A stretch of 56,699 bases of DNA from Alcaligenaceae bacterium (GCA_029263795.1 JAJUFI010000003.1:1-56699); one strand, 5' to 3'; positions 47,311-56,228 are shown, counted from the stretch's first letter. Numbers and translations are program-made. Notes: generated by a model not told the origin, from the sequence alone.

Positions 47311-48686
47311 GATGCCCTCCGTGCTGTATCGAGACGAGCCAGCAGACGCTGGTGAATGCCGGCAAACCCGCCATTGCTCATGACGAGGATGTGATCTCCG
47401 GGACGGGCAGCGGCCACGATGGCTTCCACCATGCTGTCGATCTCATGCCAGCAGGACGCCCGTTCCCCTAGTGGGGATAGAACGGCGACCGGGTCCCAGC
47501 CCAGAGCGTGCTTTCCGCTGGTCTCTCCATAGCAGAAGACGAGGTCTGCCAGCTCAAGCGAGCCCGGCAGGCGGGCAGCCATCGCGCCCAGCTTCATGGT
47601 GTTGGAGCGAGGTTCTATAACGGCAAGAATCCGCCCATGTGGCTGCTGATGTCGCAGCCCGGCCAGTGTCGTTTCAATGGCGGTGGGGTGATGTGCAAAA
47701 TCGTCGTAAACGGTGATGCCGTCCACAATGCCGCGTACTTCCATACGGCGCTTCACACCCCGGAAAGTGTTCAGGGCCTGAATGGCCTGCGCTGGCTCTA
47801 TCCCTACATGCTGGGCGGCAGCGAGGGCGGCAAGGGCATTGCGCTGGTTGTGGGCCCCGGAAAGGCGCCAGTCCACCGTACCCACGTTCTCACCCTTGTG
47901 CAGAACATCGAAGCGACTTGAGAGGGGGTCGCCTTCGGCCTGCCATTCGCCACTCGGCCCGAAGCGTGTGACAGGAGTCCAGCAGCCCCGCTGCAGTACT
48001 CGCTGAAGGGCGGCGTCGTCGCTCGGAACCACAATGCGCCCTTCGGAGGGCAGGGTGCGTACAAGATGGTGGAACTGGGTTTCGATGGCGGCCAGATCGG
48101 GGAAGATGTCTGCGTGGTCGTATTCCAGGTTGTTGAGAATTGCGGTTCTGGGCCGGTAGTGGACAAACTTCGAGCGCTTGTCGAAAAAGGCCGTGTCGTA
48201 CTCGTCCGCCTCGATCACAAAATGGGGACGTCGCTCGTCGAAACGTGCGGAAACGCCAAAATCTTCCGCGACCCCACCAATGAGGAAGTTGGGGGCCAGA
48301 CCGCATGCATCAAGCACGTGGGACAGCATGCTGGAGGTCGTGGTCTTGCCATGGGTACCGGCAACGGCAAGCACATGCCGGCCTTGCAGAACGTTTTCGC
48401 CAAGCCACTGCGGGCCCGATACATAAGGCAGGCCCTGGTTGAGTATGGCTTCCATCAGCGGGTTGCCGCGGGTGACCACATTGCCCACCACGAAAAGGTC
48501 AGGGCGCAACGCGACCTGGTCGGCGTTGAATCCCTCTATAAGGTCTATGCCCTGCTCTTCGAGCTGGGTGCTCATGGGGGGGTAGACGCCGGCGTCGCAG
48601 CCGGTCACGGTGTGGCCTGCCGCTCGAGCGATGAGCGCCAGACCGCCCATGAACGTGCCGCATATGCCGATGATGTGCAAGTGCAT
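47307..48686 (-). CDS. mpl: UDP-N-acetylmuramate:L-alanyl-gamma-D-glutamyl-meso-DAP ligase
   Basis: Mpl attaches recycled tripeptide to UDP-MurNAc, bypassing MurC-MurE. The 459-residue Mur ligase has the nucleotide motif HIIGICGTFMGGLA at the start, the ATP P-loop VAGTHGKTTTSSM (about 109-121), NLEYDHADIF and the C-terminal substrate domain with DDFAHHPTAI. The GTFMGG sequence separates Mpl from MurC. Its partner AmpG is encoded at 4.1-5.3 kb. It heads the minus-strand run down to apaH. Confidence 0.95.
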   Translation of the reverse strand: MHLHIIGICGTFMGGLALIARAAGHTVTGCDAGVYPPMSTQLEEQGIDLIEGFNADQVALRPDLFVVGNVVTRGNPLMEAILNQGLPYVSGPQWLGENVLQGRHVLAVAGTHGKTTTSSMLSHVLDACGLAPNFLIGGVAEDFGVSARFDERRPHFVIEADEYDTAFFDKRSKFVHYRPRTAILNNLEYDHADIFPDLAAIETQFHHLVRTLPSEGRIVVPSDDAALQRVLQRGCWTPVTRFGPSGEWQAEGDPLSSRFDVLHKGENVGTVDWRLSGAHNQRNALAALAAAQHVGIEPAQAIQALNTFRGVKRRMEVRGIVDGITVYDDFAHHPTAIETTLAGLRHQQPHGRILAVIEPRSNTMKLGAMAARLPGSLELADLVFCYGETSGKHALGWDPVAVLSPLGERASCWHEIDSMVEAIVAAARPGDHILVMSNGGFAGIHQRLLARLDTARRAS

Positions 48687-48806
48687 GATTTTCCTCCGGG
48701 GCCTATTGTAGTGGCAGCCGCCGTTGGCGTAGTGGTAGCCGCCGGAAGCACACCCGCCGGTGCTATGATGCTTCGTGGTCAGTTCTATCTATTAAGGCAA
48801 ACCGTC

Positions 48807-49310
48807 ATGAATCGGCGAGATTTTCTGCGCCAGGCATCGCTGGTAGCAGCTGCTGCCGCTGTTGGCACACTGCCTGTGGCCGCCATGGCTGAGGCAGACC
48901 CGGTGCGCGCCTTCCTGGCAGGTTCTTACCCCGACCTTAACGGCAACGATGTGCCCCTTTCCTCGTATGCGGGCCGGCCGCTTGTCGTGAACTTCTGGGC
49001 CACCTGGTGTGCGCCTTGTGTCAAGGAAATGCCCGATCTCGACGCGCTTTCGAAGAAATACAAGGAAATGAATTTCGTGGGCATAGCCATAGATACCCGC
49101 GCCAATGTCGACCGCTTCCTGCAGAAGGTTCAGGTGTCCTATCCTCTGCTGGTGGCGGGGCACGGCGGCATCGAGGTAATGAAGAAGCTGGGCAACCGAC
49201 ATGGCGGCCTGCCTTACACCATCATTTTCGGCGCAGACTCCAACAAGCTTCGGGATATCCTCGGGCAGGTCGATCCCGCCGATCTGGACACCTATCTGGC
49301 CAAGCTCTGA
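48807..49310 (+). CDS. TlpA-family thioredoxin-like protein with twin-arginine-type signal
   Basis: The 167-residue precursor starts NRRDFLRQASLVAAAAAVG, a twin-arginine-type signal with cleavage probably after AMA (about 28). The mature part is a TlpA/ResA thioredoxin fold with active-site WCAPC (Cys68, Cys71), the cis-Pro in GLPYT, and a TlpA-type VNFWATW strand. It likely reduces periplasmic disulfides, for example in cytochrome c or copper-site assembly, but no such genes are adjacent. It is divergent from mpl and followed by aroQ 81 bp later. Confidence 0.9.
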   Translation: MNRRDFLRQASLVAAAAAVGTLPVAAMAEADPVRAFLAGSYPDLNGNDVPLSSYAGRPLVVNFWATWCAPCVKEMPDLDALSKKYKEMNFVGIAIDTRANVDRFLQKVQVSYPLLVAGHGGIEVMKKLGNRHGGLPYTIIFGADSNKLRDILGQVDPADLDTYLAKL

Positions 49311-49346
49311 GCGCGCCGATTCCATTGCATTTAATGGACAAACAGA

Positions 49347-49365
49347 CCTTTTTAGCGTAAAAAGG
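49347..49365 (+). other. Inverted repeat in the aroQ leader
   Basis: CCTTTTT (49347-49353) and AAAAAGG (49359-49365) form a perfect 7-bp stem with a 5-base loop. The flanking ACAGA and TCTGT (49342-49346 and 49369-49373) can extend it across a CGT bulge. It begins 36 bp after the tlpA-like stop and ends 26 bp before aroQ. It could be a terminator-like or regulatory element; there is no clear T-run after it. Confidence 0.4.
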
Positions 49366-49391
49366 CGTTCTGTCTTCACAAAATTTCCATA

Positions 49392-49826
49392 ATGGCGCAG
49401 CGCATTCTGGTTCTGCACGGCCCCAATCTCAACCTGCTCGGAACACGCGAGCCCGAGGTCTACGGCAGGCTTACCCTGGCCGACATCAATCAACGTCTCG
49501 AACAAGTGGCGGCTGAAAGGGGTGCCACGCTGGCCGTCTTTCAGAGCAATCACGAAGGCGCGTTGGTCGACAGAATTCAGGAAGCCGGGCGCGATGGCAC
49601 CCAGTACATCATCATCAATGCAGCTGCATATACGCACACCAGTGTCGCGATACGGGATGCGCTCGCGGCTGTTGCCATTCCTTTTGTAGAAGTGCATCTG
49701 TCGAATGTCTACAAACGAGAGGAATTTCGCCACCACTCTTATCTGTCTGACACCGCCCAGGGTGTGATCGCAGGTCTGGGGGCATTCGGGTACGAGGCAG
49801 CATTGCAGTACGCCCTGGCCGCATAG
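49392..49826 (+). CDS. aroQ: Type II 3-dehydroquinate dehydratase
   Basis: AroQ dehydrates 3-dehydroquinate in the shikimate pathway. The 144-residue protein has the family start [21 protein letters not shown] with catalytic Tyr, Arg in the flexible loop near [10 protein letters not shown], and [21 protein letters not shown] with catalytic His. It precedes accB-accC, a conserved arrangement in many proteobacteria. Confidence 0.97.
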   Translation: MAQRILVLHGPNLNLLGTREPEVYGRLTLADINQRLEQVAAERGATLAVFQSNHEGALVDRIQEAGRDGTQYIIINAAAYTHTSVAIRDALAAVAIPFVEVHLSNVYKREEFRHHSYLSDTAQGVIAGLGAFGYEAALQYALAA

Positions 49827-49903
49827 GCAAGGCGTTTCCTTTTTCAAACATTTACGCATGGGCCCTGCAGAAAACGCGCGGGGCCGTGTCACGGAAAGTT
49901 GGT

Positions 49904-50359
49904 ATGGACCTAAGAAAACTCAAGACTCTCATCGATCTGGTTGCCGAGTCCGGTATTGCCGAACTTGAAATCACCGAGGGCGATGGCAAGGTCAGAATCG
50001 TCAAGTTCTCTGAGAAAACTCAGCCCGTGCCTGTGCAGGAACAGGTGATTCCGGTGGCTGCGGCCCCCGCTGCCGCTCCTGCAGCTGCGGCGCCTGCAGC
50101 ACCTGCCACACCGGCCGAACCGGTCGGACATGTGGTGAAGGCGCCCATGGTCGGTACTTTCTATCGTGCGCCCAACCCGGGTGCCGCACCCTTCGTGGAA
50201 GTCGGCCAGAGCGTGAAAGAAGGCGATGCCCTGTGCATCATCGAGGCCATGAAACTGCTCAACGAGATCGAAGCCGACAAAGCCGGTGTCATCAAGGAAA
50301 TCCTCGTCGAGAACGGTGAACCGGTCGAGTACGGTCAACCCCTGTTCGTCATTGGCTGA
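49904..50359 (+). CDS. accB: Biotin carboxyl carrier protein of acetyl-CoA carboxylase
   Basis: AccB carries biotin between the carboxylase and transcarboxylase in the first step of fatty-acid synthesis. The 151-residue protein has an N-terminal helical region, an Ala/Pro linker (about 52-72), and a biotinyl domain with EAMKLLNEI, biotin on Lys117, and the thumb sequence [18 protein letters not shown] 49904 is used because [13 protein letters not shown] is the typical start; an upstream GTG adds only six residues. accC follows after 3 bp. Confidence 0.96.
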   Translation: MDLRKLKTLIDLVAESGIAELEITEGDGKVRIVKFSEKTQPVPVQEQVIPVAAAPAAAPAAAAPAAPATPAEPVGHVVKAPMVGTFYRAPNPGAAPFVEVGQSVKEGDALCIIEAMKLLNEIEADKAGVIKEILVENGEPVEYGQPLFVIG

Positions 50360-50362
50360 TCC

Positions 50363-51709
50363 ATGTTCGAAAAAATCCTCATTGCCAACCGCGGCGAGAT
50401 CGCGCTGCGCATCCAGCGGGCATGCCGTGAACTGGGCGTGAAGACAGTGGTGGTTCACTCCGAGGCAGATCGCGACGCCAAGTATGTGCGTCTTGCCGAC
50501 GAGTCCGTATGCATCGGCCCGCCATCGCCCCGGGAAAGCTATCTGAACATGCCGGCCATCATCTCCGCTGCAGAGGTGACCGATTCAGAGGCGATCCACC
50601 CTGGCTACGGTTTTCTTGCGGAGAACGCAGACTTCGCCGAACGCGTCGAGAAAAGCGGTTTCGTGTTCATCGGCCCGCGTCCTGAAACCATCCGCACCAT
50701 GGGCGACAAGGTCAAGGCCAAGCAGGCCATGATTGCCGCTGGCGTTCCGGTAGTGCCCGGCTCCGAAGGTGGCTTGCCGAACGATCCCGCCGAAATTATG
50801 CGCATTGCTCGCGATATCGGCTATCCGGTCATCGTCAAGGCAGCCGGCGGGGGCGGTGGGCGCGGCATGCGCGTGGTCTATACCGAAGCAGCACTGCTCA
50901 ACGCGGTTGCCCTGACGCGTAACGAAGCGCAGGCGGCGTTCGACAACCCCGAAGTCTATATGGAGAAGTACCTCGAGAACCCTCGCCATATAGAAATTCA
51001 GGTGCTGGCCGATGGCGGCCGCAATGCACTGTGGCTTGGCGAGCGTGACTGCTCCATGCAGCGTCGCCACCAGAAAGTGATCGAGGAAGCTCCCGCACCG
51101 GGCATTCCGCGCCGCCTCATCGAGCGCATTGGCGAACGGTGTGCCGAAGCCTGCCGCGGTATGCAATATCGCGGCGCCGGGACCTTCGAGTTCCTCTACG
51201 AAAACGGCGAGTTCTATTTCATCGAGATGAACACCCGTATTCAGGTGGAACATACGGTCACCGAGATGATCACGGGTATCGACCTGGTCCAGCAGCAGAT
51301 ACGTATCGCAGCGGGCGAAAAGTTCACCCTGCGTCAGCGTGATGTGGAATTCCGCGGCCATGCCATCGAGTGCCGTATCAACGCCGAAGACCCCTTCAAA
51401 TTCATTCCCAGTCCCGGCCTCATCACCAACTGGCATGTGCCGGGCGGCCCCGGTGTGCGCATGGATTCCCATGTGTTCTCCGGGTACAGGGTCCCACCGA
51501 ACTACGACTCCATGATCGGCAAGCTCATCACCTATGGTGATACGCGCGAACAAGCCATCGCCCGCATGAGCATTGCCTTGTCGGAAATGGTGGTAGAAGG
51601 TGTGAATACCAATATCCCTCTGCATCGGGAGCTGATGGCGGATGCGCGCTTCATTGAGGGCGGCACATCCATCCACTACCTTGAGCAGAAACTGTCGCAA
51701 AGGCCCTGA
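50363..51709 (+). CDS. accC: Biotin carboxylase subunit of acetyl-CoA carboxylase
   Basis: AccC carboxylates the biotin of AccB using ATP and bicarbonate. The 448-residue ATP-grasp enzyme has [16 protein letters not shown] at the start, the glycine-rich ATP loop [30 protein letters not shown], and [13 protein letters not shown] with catalytic Glu/Arg. Length matches E. coli AccC. A perfect 11-bp hairpin lies just after the stop, before prmA. Confidence 0.97.
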   Translation: MFEKILIANRGEIALRIQRACRELGVKTVVVHSEADRDAKYVRLADESVCIGPPSPRESYLNMPAIISAAEVTDSEAIHPGYGFLAENADFAERVEKSGFVFIGPRPETIRTMGDKVKAKQAMIAAGVPVVPGSEGGLPNDPAEIMRIARDIGYPVIVKAAGGGGGRGMRVVYTEAALLNAVALTRNEAQAAFDNPEVYMEKYLENPRHIEIQVLADGGRNALWLGERDCSMQRRHQKVIEEAPAPGIPRRLIERIGERCAEACRGMQYRGAGTFEFLYENGEFYFIEMNTRIQVEHTVTEMITGIDLVQQQIRIAAGEKFTLRQRDVEFRGHAIECRINAEDPFKFIPSPGLITNWHVPGGPGVRMDSHVFSGYRVPPNYDSMIGKLITYGDTREQAIARMSIALSEMVVEGVNTNIPLHRELMADARFIEGGTSIHYLEQKLSQRP

Positions 51710-51728
51710 TAGGGTCGTGAGGACGGTG

Positions 51729-51753
51729 AAAGCCCGGGAGCTTCCCGGGCTTT
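51729..51753 (+). terminator. Terminator-like hairpin between accC and prmA
   Basis: AAAGCCCGGGA (51729-51739) and TCCCGGGCTTT (51743-51753) are perfect complements with the 3-base loop GCT, 19 bp after accC. The T-run is short (TTTGTC) and the prmA start is only 15 bp further, so termination may be partial and reduce prmA expression. Confidence 0.75.
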
Positions 51754-51768
51754 GTCACGGAAGAAGAC

Positions 51769-52692
51769 ATGCGTGAACTGGTACTGATGTGTCCCGAAGC
51801 GGAAGCAGAAATGCTTTCCGACCAATTGTTGGAAGCTGGCGTACTGGCCGTATCGGTTGAGGATGCCGACAGCGATACCCAGAACGAATCGCCGCTTTAT
51901 GGCGAACCCGGGCTGGAACCTGAAGTACAGGCTTGGCGTAACAACCGCGTGGTTGCATTGCTGCCGGACGGCCTTGATCCTTCCCAGGTGCTGGAGCAGG
52001 CCGTCGCGCACACTGGGCGTCAGCTCAGTGCGGATGACTGGCTCCTCCGCGAAGTTCCGGACGAAGACTGGGTCCGCCTGACGCAGTCGCAGTTTGGTCC
52101 CATACAGGTGGGCGAGCGCATCTGGATCATTCCCAGCTGGCATGCAGGCGACCCGGAACTGCCTCAAGCCGATCAGCCTGAAAACGGCGTGGTCCGTATT
52201 GAGCTGGACCCCGGCCTGGCTTTTGGTACGGGCAGCCATCCCACCACTCACTTGTGTCTGGAATGGCTGGCGCAGTGTCTCCCCGAGCACGCCACCGTGC
52301 TGGACTACGGCTGTGGTTCCGGCATTCTTGCCATTGCCGCCGCCATGCTGGGTGCCAGCCGTGTGGACGCCGTGGACATCGACGAACAGGCCGTGGAAGC
52401 CACTCGCGACAATGCATTGAACAACCACGTTCGCATCCACGCCTGCCTGCCCGACGATTTCGGGCCGGGCCAGTATCAGGTCGTGGTGGCCAACATTCTC
52501 TCGAACCCTTTGAAAATGCTGGCTCCCATGCTGGCGAACCGGGTCGTGCCGGGAGGCAGCCTGGTGTTGTCCGGTGTGCTGGAGCGGCAGGCGGAGGAAG
52601 TGGCAGCCGCCTACGAGCCATGGTTGAAAATGGAAGTGTGGCAGGCTCGCGACGGATGGGTCTGTCTGCACGGCCAGCGCAGAGCCGACTGA
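51769..52692 (+). CDS. prmA: Ribosomal protein L11 methyltransferase
   Basis: PrmA trimethylates lysines and the N-terminus of L11. The 307-residue protein has an N-terminal L11-recognition domain (about 1-90) and a SAM-dependent methyltransferase domain with LAFGTGSHPTTHLCLEWL, motif I LDYGCGSGILAIAA (about 176-189) and the catalytic NILSNPL. It follows accC after a partial terminator and is 15 bp upstream of the zinc-ribbon gene, probably in the same transcript. Confidence 0.96.
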   Translation: MRELVLMCPEAEAEMLSDQLLEAGVLAVSVEDADSDTQNESPLYGEPGLEPEVQAWRNNRVVALLPDGLDPSQVLEQAVAHTGRQLSADDWLLREVPDEDWVRLTQSQFGPIQVGERIWIIPSWHAGDPELPQADQPENGVVRIELDPGLAFGTGSHPTTHLCLEWLAQCLPEHATVLDYGCGSGILAIAAAMLGASRVDAVDIDEQAVEATRDNALNNHVRIHACLPDDFGPGQYQVVVANILSNPLKMLAPMLANRVVPGGSLVLSGVLERQAEEVAAAYEPWLKMEVWQARDGWVCLHGQRRAD

Positions 52693-52707
52693 CGTACGGG
52701 TGAGACC

Positions 52708-53922
52708 ATGGAGCTGAGCACACGTTGTCCGGAGTGTGGAACCGTTTTTCCGGTTTCCCTGGAGCAGCTGCAGCTTCGCAAAGGCTACATACGCTGCATT
52801 CAGTGCGCAAATATTTTTGACGGCTTTGAAGAAGCCGTGCCCGTGGACGGCCCGCGCGCGGCGGCGTATAGCATTTCCAAGCCCACCGGTCCCGCAGCCC
52901 TTCCTGAACAGGCGCGCCCCATCTCTACCGGCGGAAGGCCCGCCCAGACAGTCGGCCCGGCACAACCATTTTCCGTGGGTGCCGGGGAGCCTGCACTACC
53001 TCAGCCTGCCAAACCATTCTCCATCGGAGGGGGCGAACAAACTCTCTCCGAACCCGCTAGGCCATTCTCCATCGGCCCCGAAGAAGACCCCGCGGGCGAA
53101 ACTGTGCGGCCGTTTTCTATTGGAACAGGCAAGCAACCGGTCAACGACAACCACGATCCCTTCATCATCTCCGGCCGTGGAGCCAGGGTGGAGCCGCATC
53201 AGGATGAGCCACGGCTGGGCCCTCGCATTGTCGCGGAGGGCCGCCCTGGTGCGCCGCGACCGCGCATTGCCGAGTCCCAACTCCCACCGCGCGGGGAGCG
53301 CCCCTTGATCGCGCCCAGCGCGGGAGACGACGATGTTGATGCCGACGCCGATGATTTTCTCTATGTTGAGCCGCGCAACGCCCGCCGTTCCGAGCGTTAC
53401 CAGCCTGCTTTCATGGCGGAGTCTCGCCGCAGTCGTTCCTGGATGACAACCGTCTGGGCGCTGCTGACTCTCTGCGGCCTCGTGTTGCTCGCAGCTCAGG
53501 GCGTGTATGTTTACCGGGCGCAACTGGCCAACACGTTCCCCGATTTGCGGCCCTTGCTGGAAAGGGGCTGCCAGGAGCTGGGGTGCATGGTGCCGTACGA
53601 CCGCCGTATTGAAGCCATTGCCATCACCGGTTCTGCACTACGTTCAGGCGTGGCGTCAGCAGATGATGTCTCCAAGCTCACGCTTGAGGTGACACTGCGC
53701 AACACCTTTGAACGCCCGCAAGAATGGCCTACCCTGGTGCTCGATCTCAAGGATGCCTCCGGCACCGTGGTGGTGCGTCGCAATCTCGGCCCCAACGTCT
53801 GGGTTCCGGCGGAGCTGCGCGATGGCCCATTCGCAGCCAATAGCGAGTTGCGCGTTCAAATACCCGTGTCGGTGCGCGGCCTGCAGGTCAACGGGTACCA
53901 GCTTGATAAATTCTTTCCTTAA
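52708..53922 (+). CDS. Zinc-ribbon membrane protein with DUF3426-like domain and 16-residue repeats
   Basis: The 404-residue protein starts with an MJ0042-type zinc ribbon (Cys7, Cys10, Cys30, Cys33: CPECG and CIQC). A low-complexity linker follows with five 16-residue repeats (about 71-150). After that come an acidic patch (DDDVDADADD, about 208-217), one transmembrane helix (about 248-270), and a periplasmic DUF3426-like domain (about 300-404: VTLRNTFERPQEWPTL to the end). The zinc ribbon is cytoplasmic and the last domain periplasmic. Function unknown; such proteins recur beside prmA and accBC in betaproteobacteria. It precedes the PfkB kinase by 16 bp. Confidence 0.85.
   Translation: MELSTRCPECGTVFPVSLEQLQLRKGYIRCIQCANIFDGFEEAVPVDGPRAAAYSISKPTGPAALPEQARPISTGGRPAQTVGPAQPFSVGAGEPALPQPAKPFSIGGGEQTLSEPARPFSIGPEEDPAGETVRPFSIGTGKQPVNDNHDPFIISGRGARVEPHQDEPRLGPRIVAEGRPGAPRPRIAESQLPPRGERPLIAPSAGDDDVDADADDFLYVEPRNARRSERYQPAFMAESRRSRSWMTTVWALLTLCGLVLLAAQGVYVYRAQLANTFPDLRPLLERGCQELGCMVPYDRRIEAIAITGSALRSGVASADDVSKLTLEVTLRNTFERPQEWPTLVLDLKDASGTVVVRRNLGPNVWVPAELRDGPFAANSELRVQIPVSVRGLQVNGYQLDKFFP
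52918..53157 (+). repeat. In-frame 48-bp tandem repeat (5 units) in the zinc-ribbon protein gene
   Basis: Five consecutive 16-codon units begin PISTG, PFSVG, PFSIG, PFSIG and PFSIG, and a partial sixth begins PFIIS at residue 151. The unit consensus is PFSIG-x11, the last residue usually basic (Arg or Lys). DNA-level identity between units is only partial, so it is an old, protein-selected repeat rather than a fresh minisatellite. Confidence 0.85.
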
Positions 53923-53938
53923 TTCATGAGATGCAGCC

Positions 53939-54874
53939 ATGTCCGATAAAGTCCTGATATGTGGTTCCATAGCCTTCGATACCATTGCCGTATTCGAAGG
54001 GCATTTCAAGGACCATATCCTGGCTGATAGTATTCAATCGCTGAGCGTCTCTTTCTTCGTGCCCAGCCTGCGTAAGGAATACGGTGGCTGCGCGGGGAAT
54101 ATCGCCTACAACTTGCGCCTGTTGGGCGGCAACCCGCTTCCGGTCGGAACCGTCGGCAGTGATGCCTCCGACTACGTCGTGTACATGCAGCAGCTGGGCA
54201 TAGACACAAGTCTGGTGCGTGTGCTGCCCGATATGTACACCCCTCAGTGTTTCATCACGACCGATCTCGACAATAATCAGATTGCTTCCTTTCACCCCGG
54301 AGCAATGCTGAAGTCCGCTGAAAACGATATCAGCGGTCAAGAGGCAGCCTGGGGCATAGTCGCTCCGGATTCCAAGGATGGCATGTTCGCCCATGCGACG
54401 CGCATGCATGAAGCGGGGATTCCCTTTGTTTTCGATCTCGGGCAGGCTATGCCGCTGTTCGCAGGCGAAGACATTCTCCGCATGCTGAAAATGGCTTCCA
54501 TTCTTTGTGTGAACGAGTACGAAGCGAGCGTCGTGTGCCAGCGTACAGGTATGGACATGGAGCGCTTGTCAGAACGTCTTAAAGGTCTGATCGTCACTCA
54601 TGGTGCCGATGATTCCGTGGTTTACGAAGCAGGGAAGAGAACGGAAGTGCCCGTTGTCCCGGCGGAAGAGGTCGTAGACCCTACGGGTTGTGGTGACGCG
54701 CACCGCGCCGGCCTGCTGTACGGTCTCACACGCGGCTGGAGCATAGCGGATGCATGTAAACTCGGAAATGTAATGGGAAGTATCAAGATCGCTTCCCGCG
54801 GGCCGCAGAACCATAGGCCCACCCGAGCCGAGATCGACAACATTCTGCAGAGCCGCTACGGCCTGGGGCTGTAG
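53939..54874 (+). CDS. PfkB-family carbohydrate/adenosine kinase
   Basis: The 311-residue ribokinase-fold protein shows GSIAFDTIAVFEG at the start, the dinucleotide-like GGCAGNIAYNLRLLG (about 44-58), and the C-terminal PfkB signature DPTGCGDAHRAGLLYGL, with the catalytic Asp in GCGD (the usual GAGD). Betaproteobacterial homologues are annotated as adenosine kinases, but the substrate cannot be read from sequence. It lies between the zinc-ribbon gene and a small lipoprotein gene (24 bp) on the same strand. Confidence 0.88.
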   Translation: MSDKVLICGSIAFDTIAVFEGHFKDHILADSIQSLSVSFFVPSLRKEYGGCAGNIAYNLRLLGGNPLPVGTVGSDASDYVVYMQQLGIDTSLVRVLPDMYTPQCFITTDLDNNQIASFHPGAMLKSAENDISGQEAAWGIVAPDSKDGMFAHATRMHEAGIPFVFDLGQAMPLFAGEDILRMLKMASILCVNEYEASVVCQRTGMDMERLSERLKGLIVTHGADDSVVYEAGKRTEVPVVPAEEVVDPTGCGDAHRAGLLYGLTRGWSIADACKLGNVMGSIKIASRGPQNHRPTRAEIDNILQSRYGLGL

Positions 54875-54898
54875 CTTGAAAAAATTCAGGAGCGATAC

Positions 54899-55399
54899 AT
54901 GAATACAAGCTTGGCAGTGAAACGTGCACAGACGCCGCGCCGCCTGCTGGCAGTACTGGCAGTGTTCGGTTCTCTTTCCGTGCTGGCAGGCTGTGCGCAT
55001 CAGAGCGCATCCAGCTCCGTCTACACCTATGGGCAGGCCCAGCGTGAGCAGATCGTTCGCCTGGGAACCGTCGAATCCGTTCGCAATGTCATGATCCAGA
55101 ACGATCGCACCAGCGGTGCCGGCTCCCTGGCCGGCGCAGCTTTGGGTGGGGTTGCAGGCAGCGCCATCGGGGGTGGCCGGGGTCAGATCCTGGCCGCAAT
55201 CGGTGGTGGCCTGCTGGGGGCCATGGCCGGTGACAAGATTGAACACGAAATGGGCAAGTCGGCGGGCCTGGAAATCACGGTGAGGCTCGACAACGGTGAA
55301 GTCCGTGTGATCGCCCAGGAGGCAGACATTCCGTTCAGCGTCGGGCAGCGTGTACGTGTGGTCAGCGGAAGCGGCCCCACGCGGGTTACGCCCATGTAA
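54899..55399 (+). CDS. Glycine-zipper 2TM lipoprotein (SlyB-like)
   Basis: The 166-residue precursor has a long basic N-region, a hydrophobic stretch and the lipobox LAGC (Cys about 38). A glycine zipper with AGAALGGVAGSAIGGG and AAIGGGLLGAMAGD (about 80-115) follows, then a beta-rich C-terminal domain with RLDNGEVRVIAQ, as in SlyB/Pal-like outer-membrane lipoproteins. Probably outer-membrane anchored and involved in envelope integrity. A clear terminator follows. Confidence 0.9.
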   Translation: MNTSLAVKRAQTPRRLLAVLAVFGSLSVLAGCAHQSASSSVYTYGQAQREQIVRLGTVESVRNVMIQNDRTSGAGSLAGAALGGVAGSAIGGGRGQILAAIGGGLLGAMAGDKIEHEMGKSAGLEITVRLDNGEVRVIAQEADIPFSVGQRVRVVSGSGPTRVTPM

Positions 55400-55440
55400 T
55401 GCAAACAGTACTCCCGGCGCGCAATGCGCCGACACTCAAT

Positions 55441-55478
55441 GCCTGCGCTTGCTGCAATATGCTTTTGCAGGCTTTTTT
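55441..55478 (+). terminator. Intrinsic terminator of the glycine-zipper lipoprotein gene
   Basis: GCCTGC (55441-55446) pairs with GCAGGC (55467-55472) and is followed by six T residues. The T-run overlaps the stop codon of the convergent yggT gene, so the two ends share the same DNA. Confidence 0.82.
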
Positions 55479-56040
55479 ATACCCCCAGCAGGCTGAATGA
55501 CAGGCGCTGGAGCATCATGATCGCGACCTGGGCAATAAGAAGCAGAACCAGGGGAGAGAGATCCAGCCCACCCAGATTGGGAAGTATGCGGCGGATTGGG
55601 TCAAGCAGGGGCGCACTGAGCGTATTCAGCAGTGGCATGACCGGCGCCATGGGGTTGACCCAGGAAAGCACGGCCTGGATGAGCGTGACCCACAGCAACA
55701 CATTGAAGGCCCACTTGGCCATGGTGATTACCGCGGCGATTAGTGAGCGGACCATGCCTTCTGCAGAAGGCAGACGCCCGGTGAGCAGAAGCCACATCAA
55801 CAGCAAATAGACCAGGGCCGTCAGCCAGCAGGCGAACAAGCTCGGCCAGTCAACCCGATTGGATGGACGCAGCACACTGCGTATGGGAGTCACCAGCCAG
55901 TTGGTGACACGCAGGACTGCCTGAGAATAAGGGTTGAACGGGTGCAGACGAATGGCGTACATCCATGCCCTGATGATGAGTGCGATGCCAAACAGCGAGA
56001 ACAGGACATTGAGCACGAAATACAGGACATCGCTGAACAT
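55477..56040 (-). CDS. yggT: YggT-family integral membrane protein
   Basis: The 187-residue protein has two YggT repeats, each with a pair of hydrophobic helices and a conserved loop (VTNWLVTPIRSVLRP in the first, LSAPLLDPIRRILPN in the second). The family is implicated in membrane resistance to osmotic or ion stress; function is not settled. It is convergent with the lipoprotein gene. Its start at 56040 is followed upstream by about 190 bp that hold its promoter and the histone gene terminator. Confidence 0.9.
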   Translation of the reverse strand: MFSDVLYFVLNVLFSLFGIALIIRAWMYAIRLHPFNPYSQAVLRVTNWLVTPIRSVLRPSNRVDWPSLFACWLTALVYLLLMWLLLTGRLPSAEGMVRSLIAAVITMAKWAFNVLLWVTLIQAVLSWVNPMAPVMPLLNTLSAPLLDPIRRILPNLGGLDLSPLVLLLIAQVAIMMLQRLSFSLLGV

Positions 56041-56124
56041 GATTGCCTATGGAAAAAATGCAAGATGCAACATTGTCGCATGATAAGGCTGAGCCGGAAT
56101 ACGATGCGCAAGGCTTGCCGTGCA

Positions 56125-56170
56125 AAGAAAATCACCCCAAAGCCATGACTTCAAGCCTGCTTTTGGGGTG
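56125..56170 (-). terminator. Probable intrinsic terminator of the H1-like histone gene
   Basis: On the minus strand CACCCCAAAAGC and GCTTTGGGGTG (56133-56170) form a long stem with one bulge and a 15-base loop, followed by ATTTTCTTT. It lies about 60 bp after the histone stop. Between 56041 and 56228 nothing else coding is seen. Confidence 0.7.
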
Positions 56171-56228
56171 GAAGTAAACAGCGCCGGGAAGGCGCGAAAA
56201 CCGAGGCCGACCAGAGCCGGCCTGTGGA

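Noticed and set aside
48792-49892. 366-codon minus-strand frame spanning the TlpA-like gene and aroQ
   Set aside because: It crosses two well-supported plus-strand genes and their spacer without recognisable domains.
52918-53157. Regularly spaced repeats that could suggest a CRISPR array
   Set aside because: The 48-bp units are in-frame, protein-coding and adjacent without spacers.
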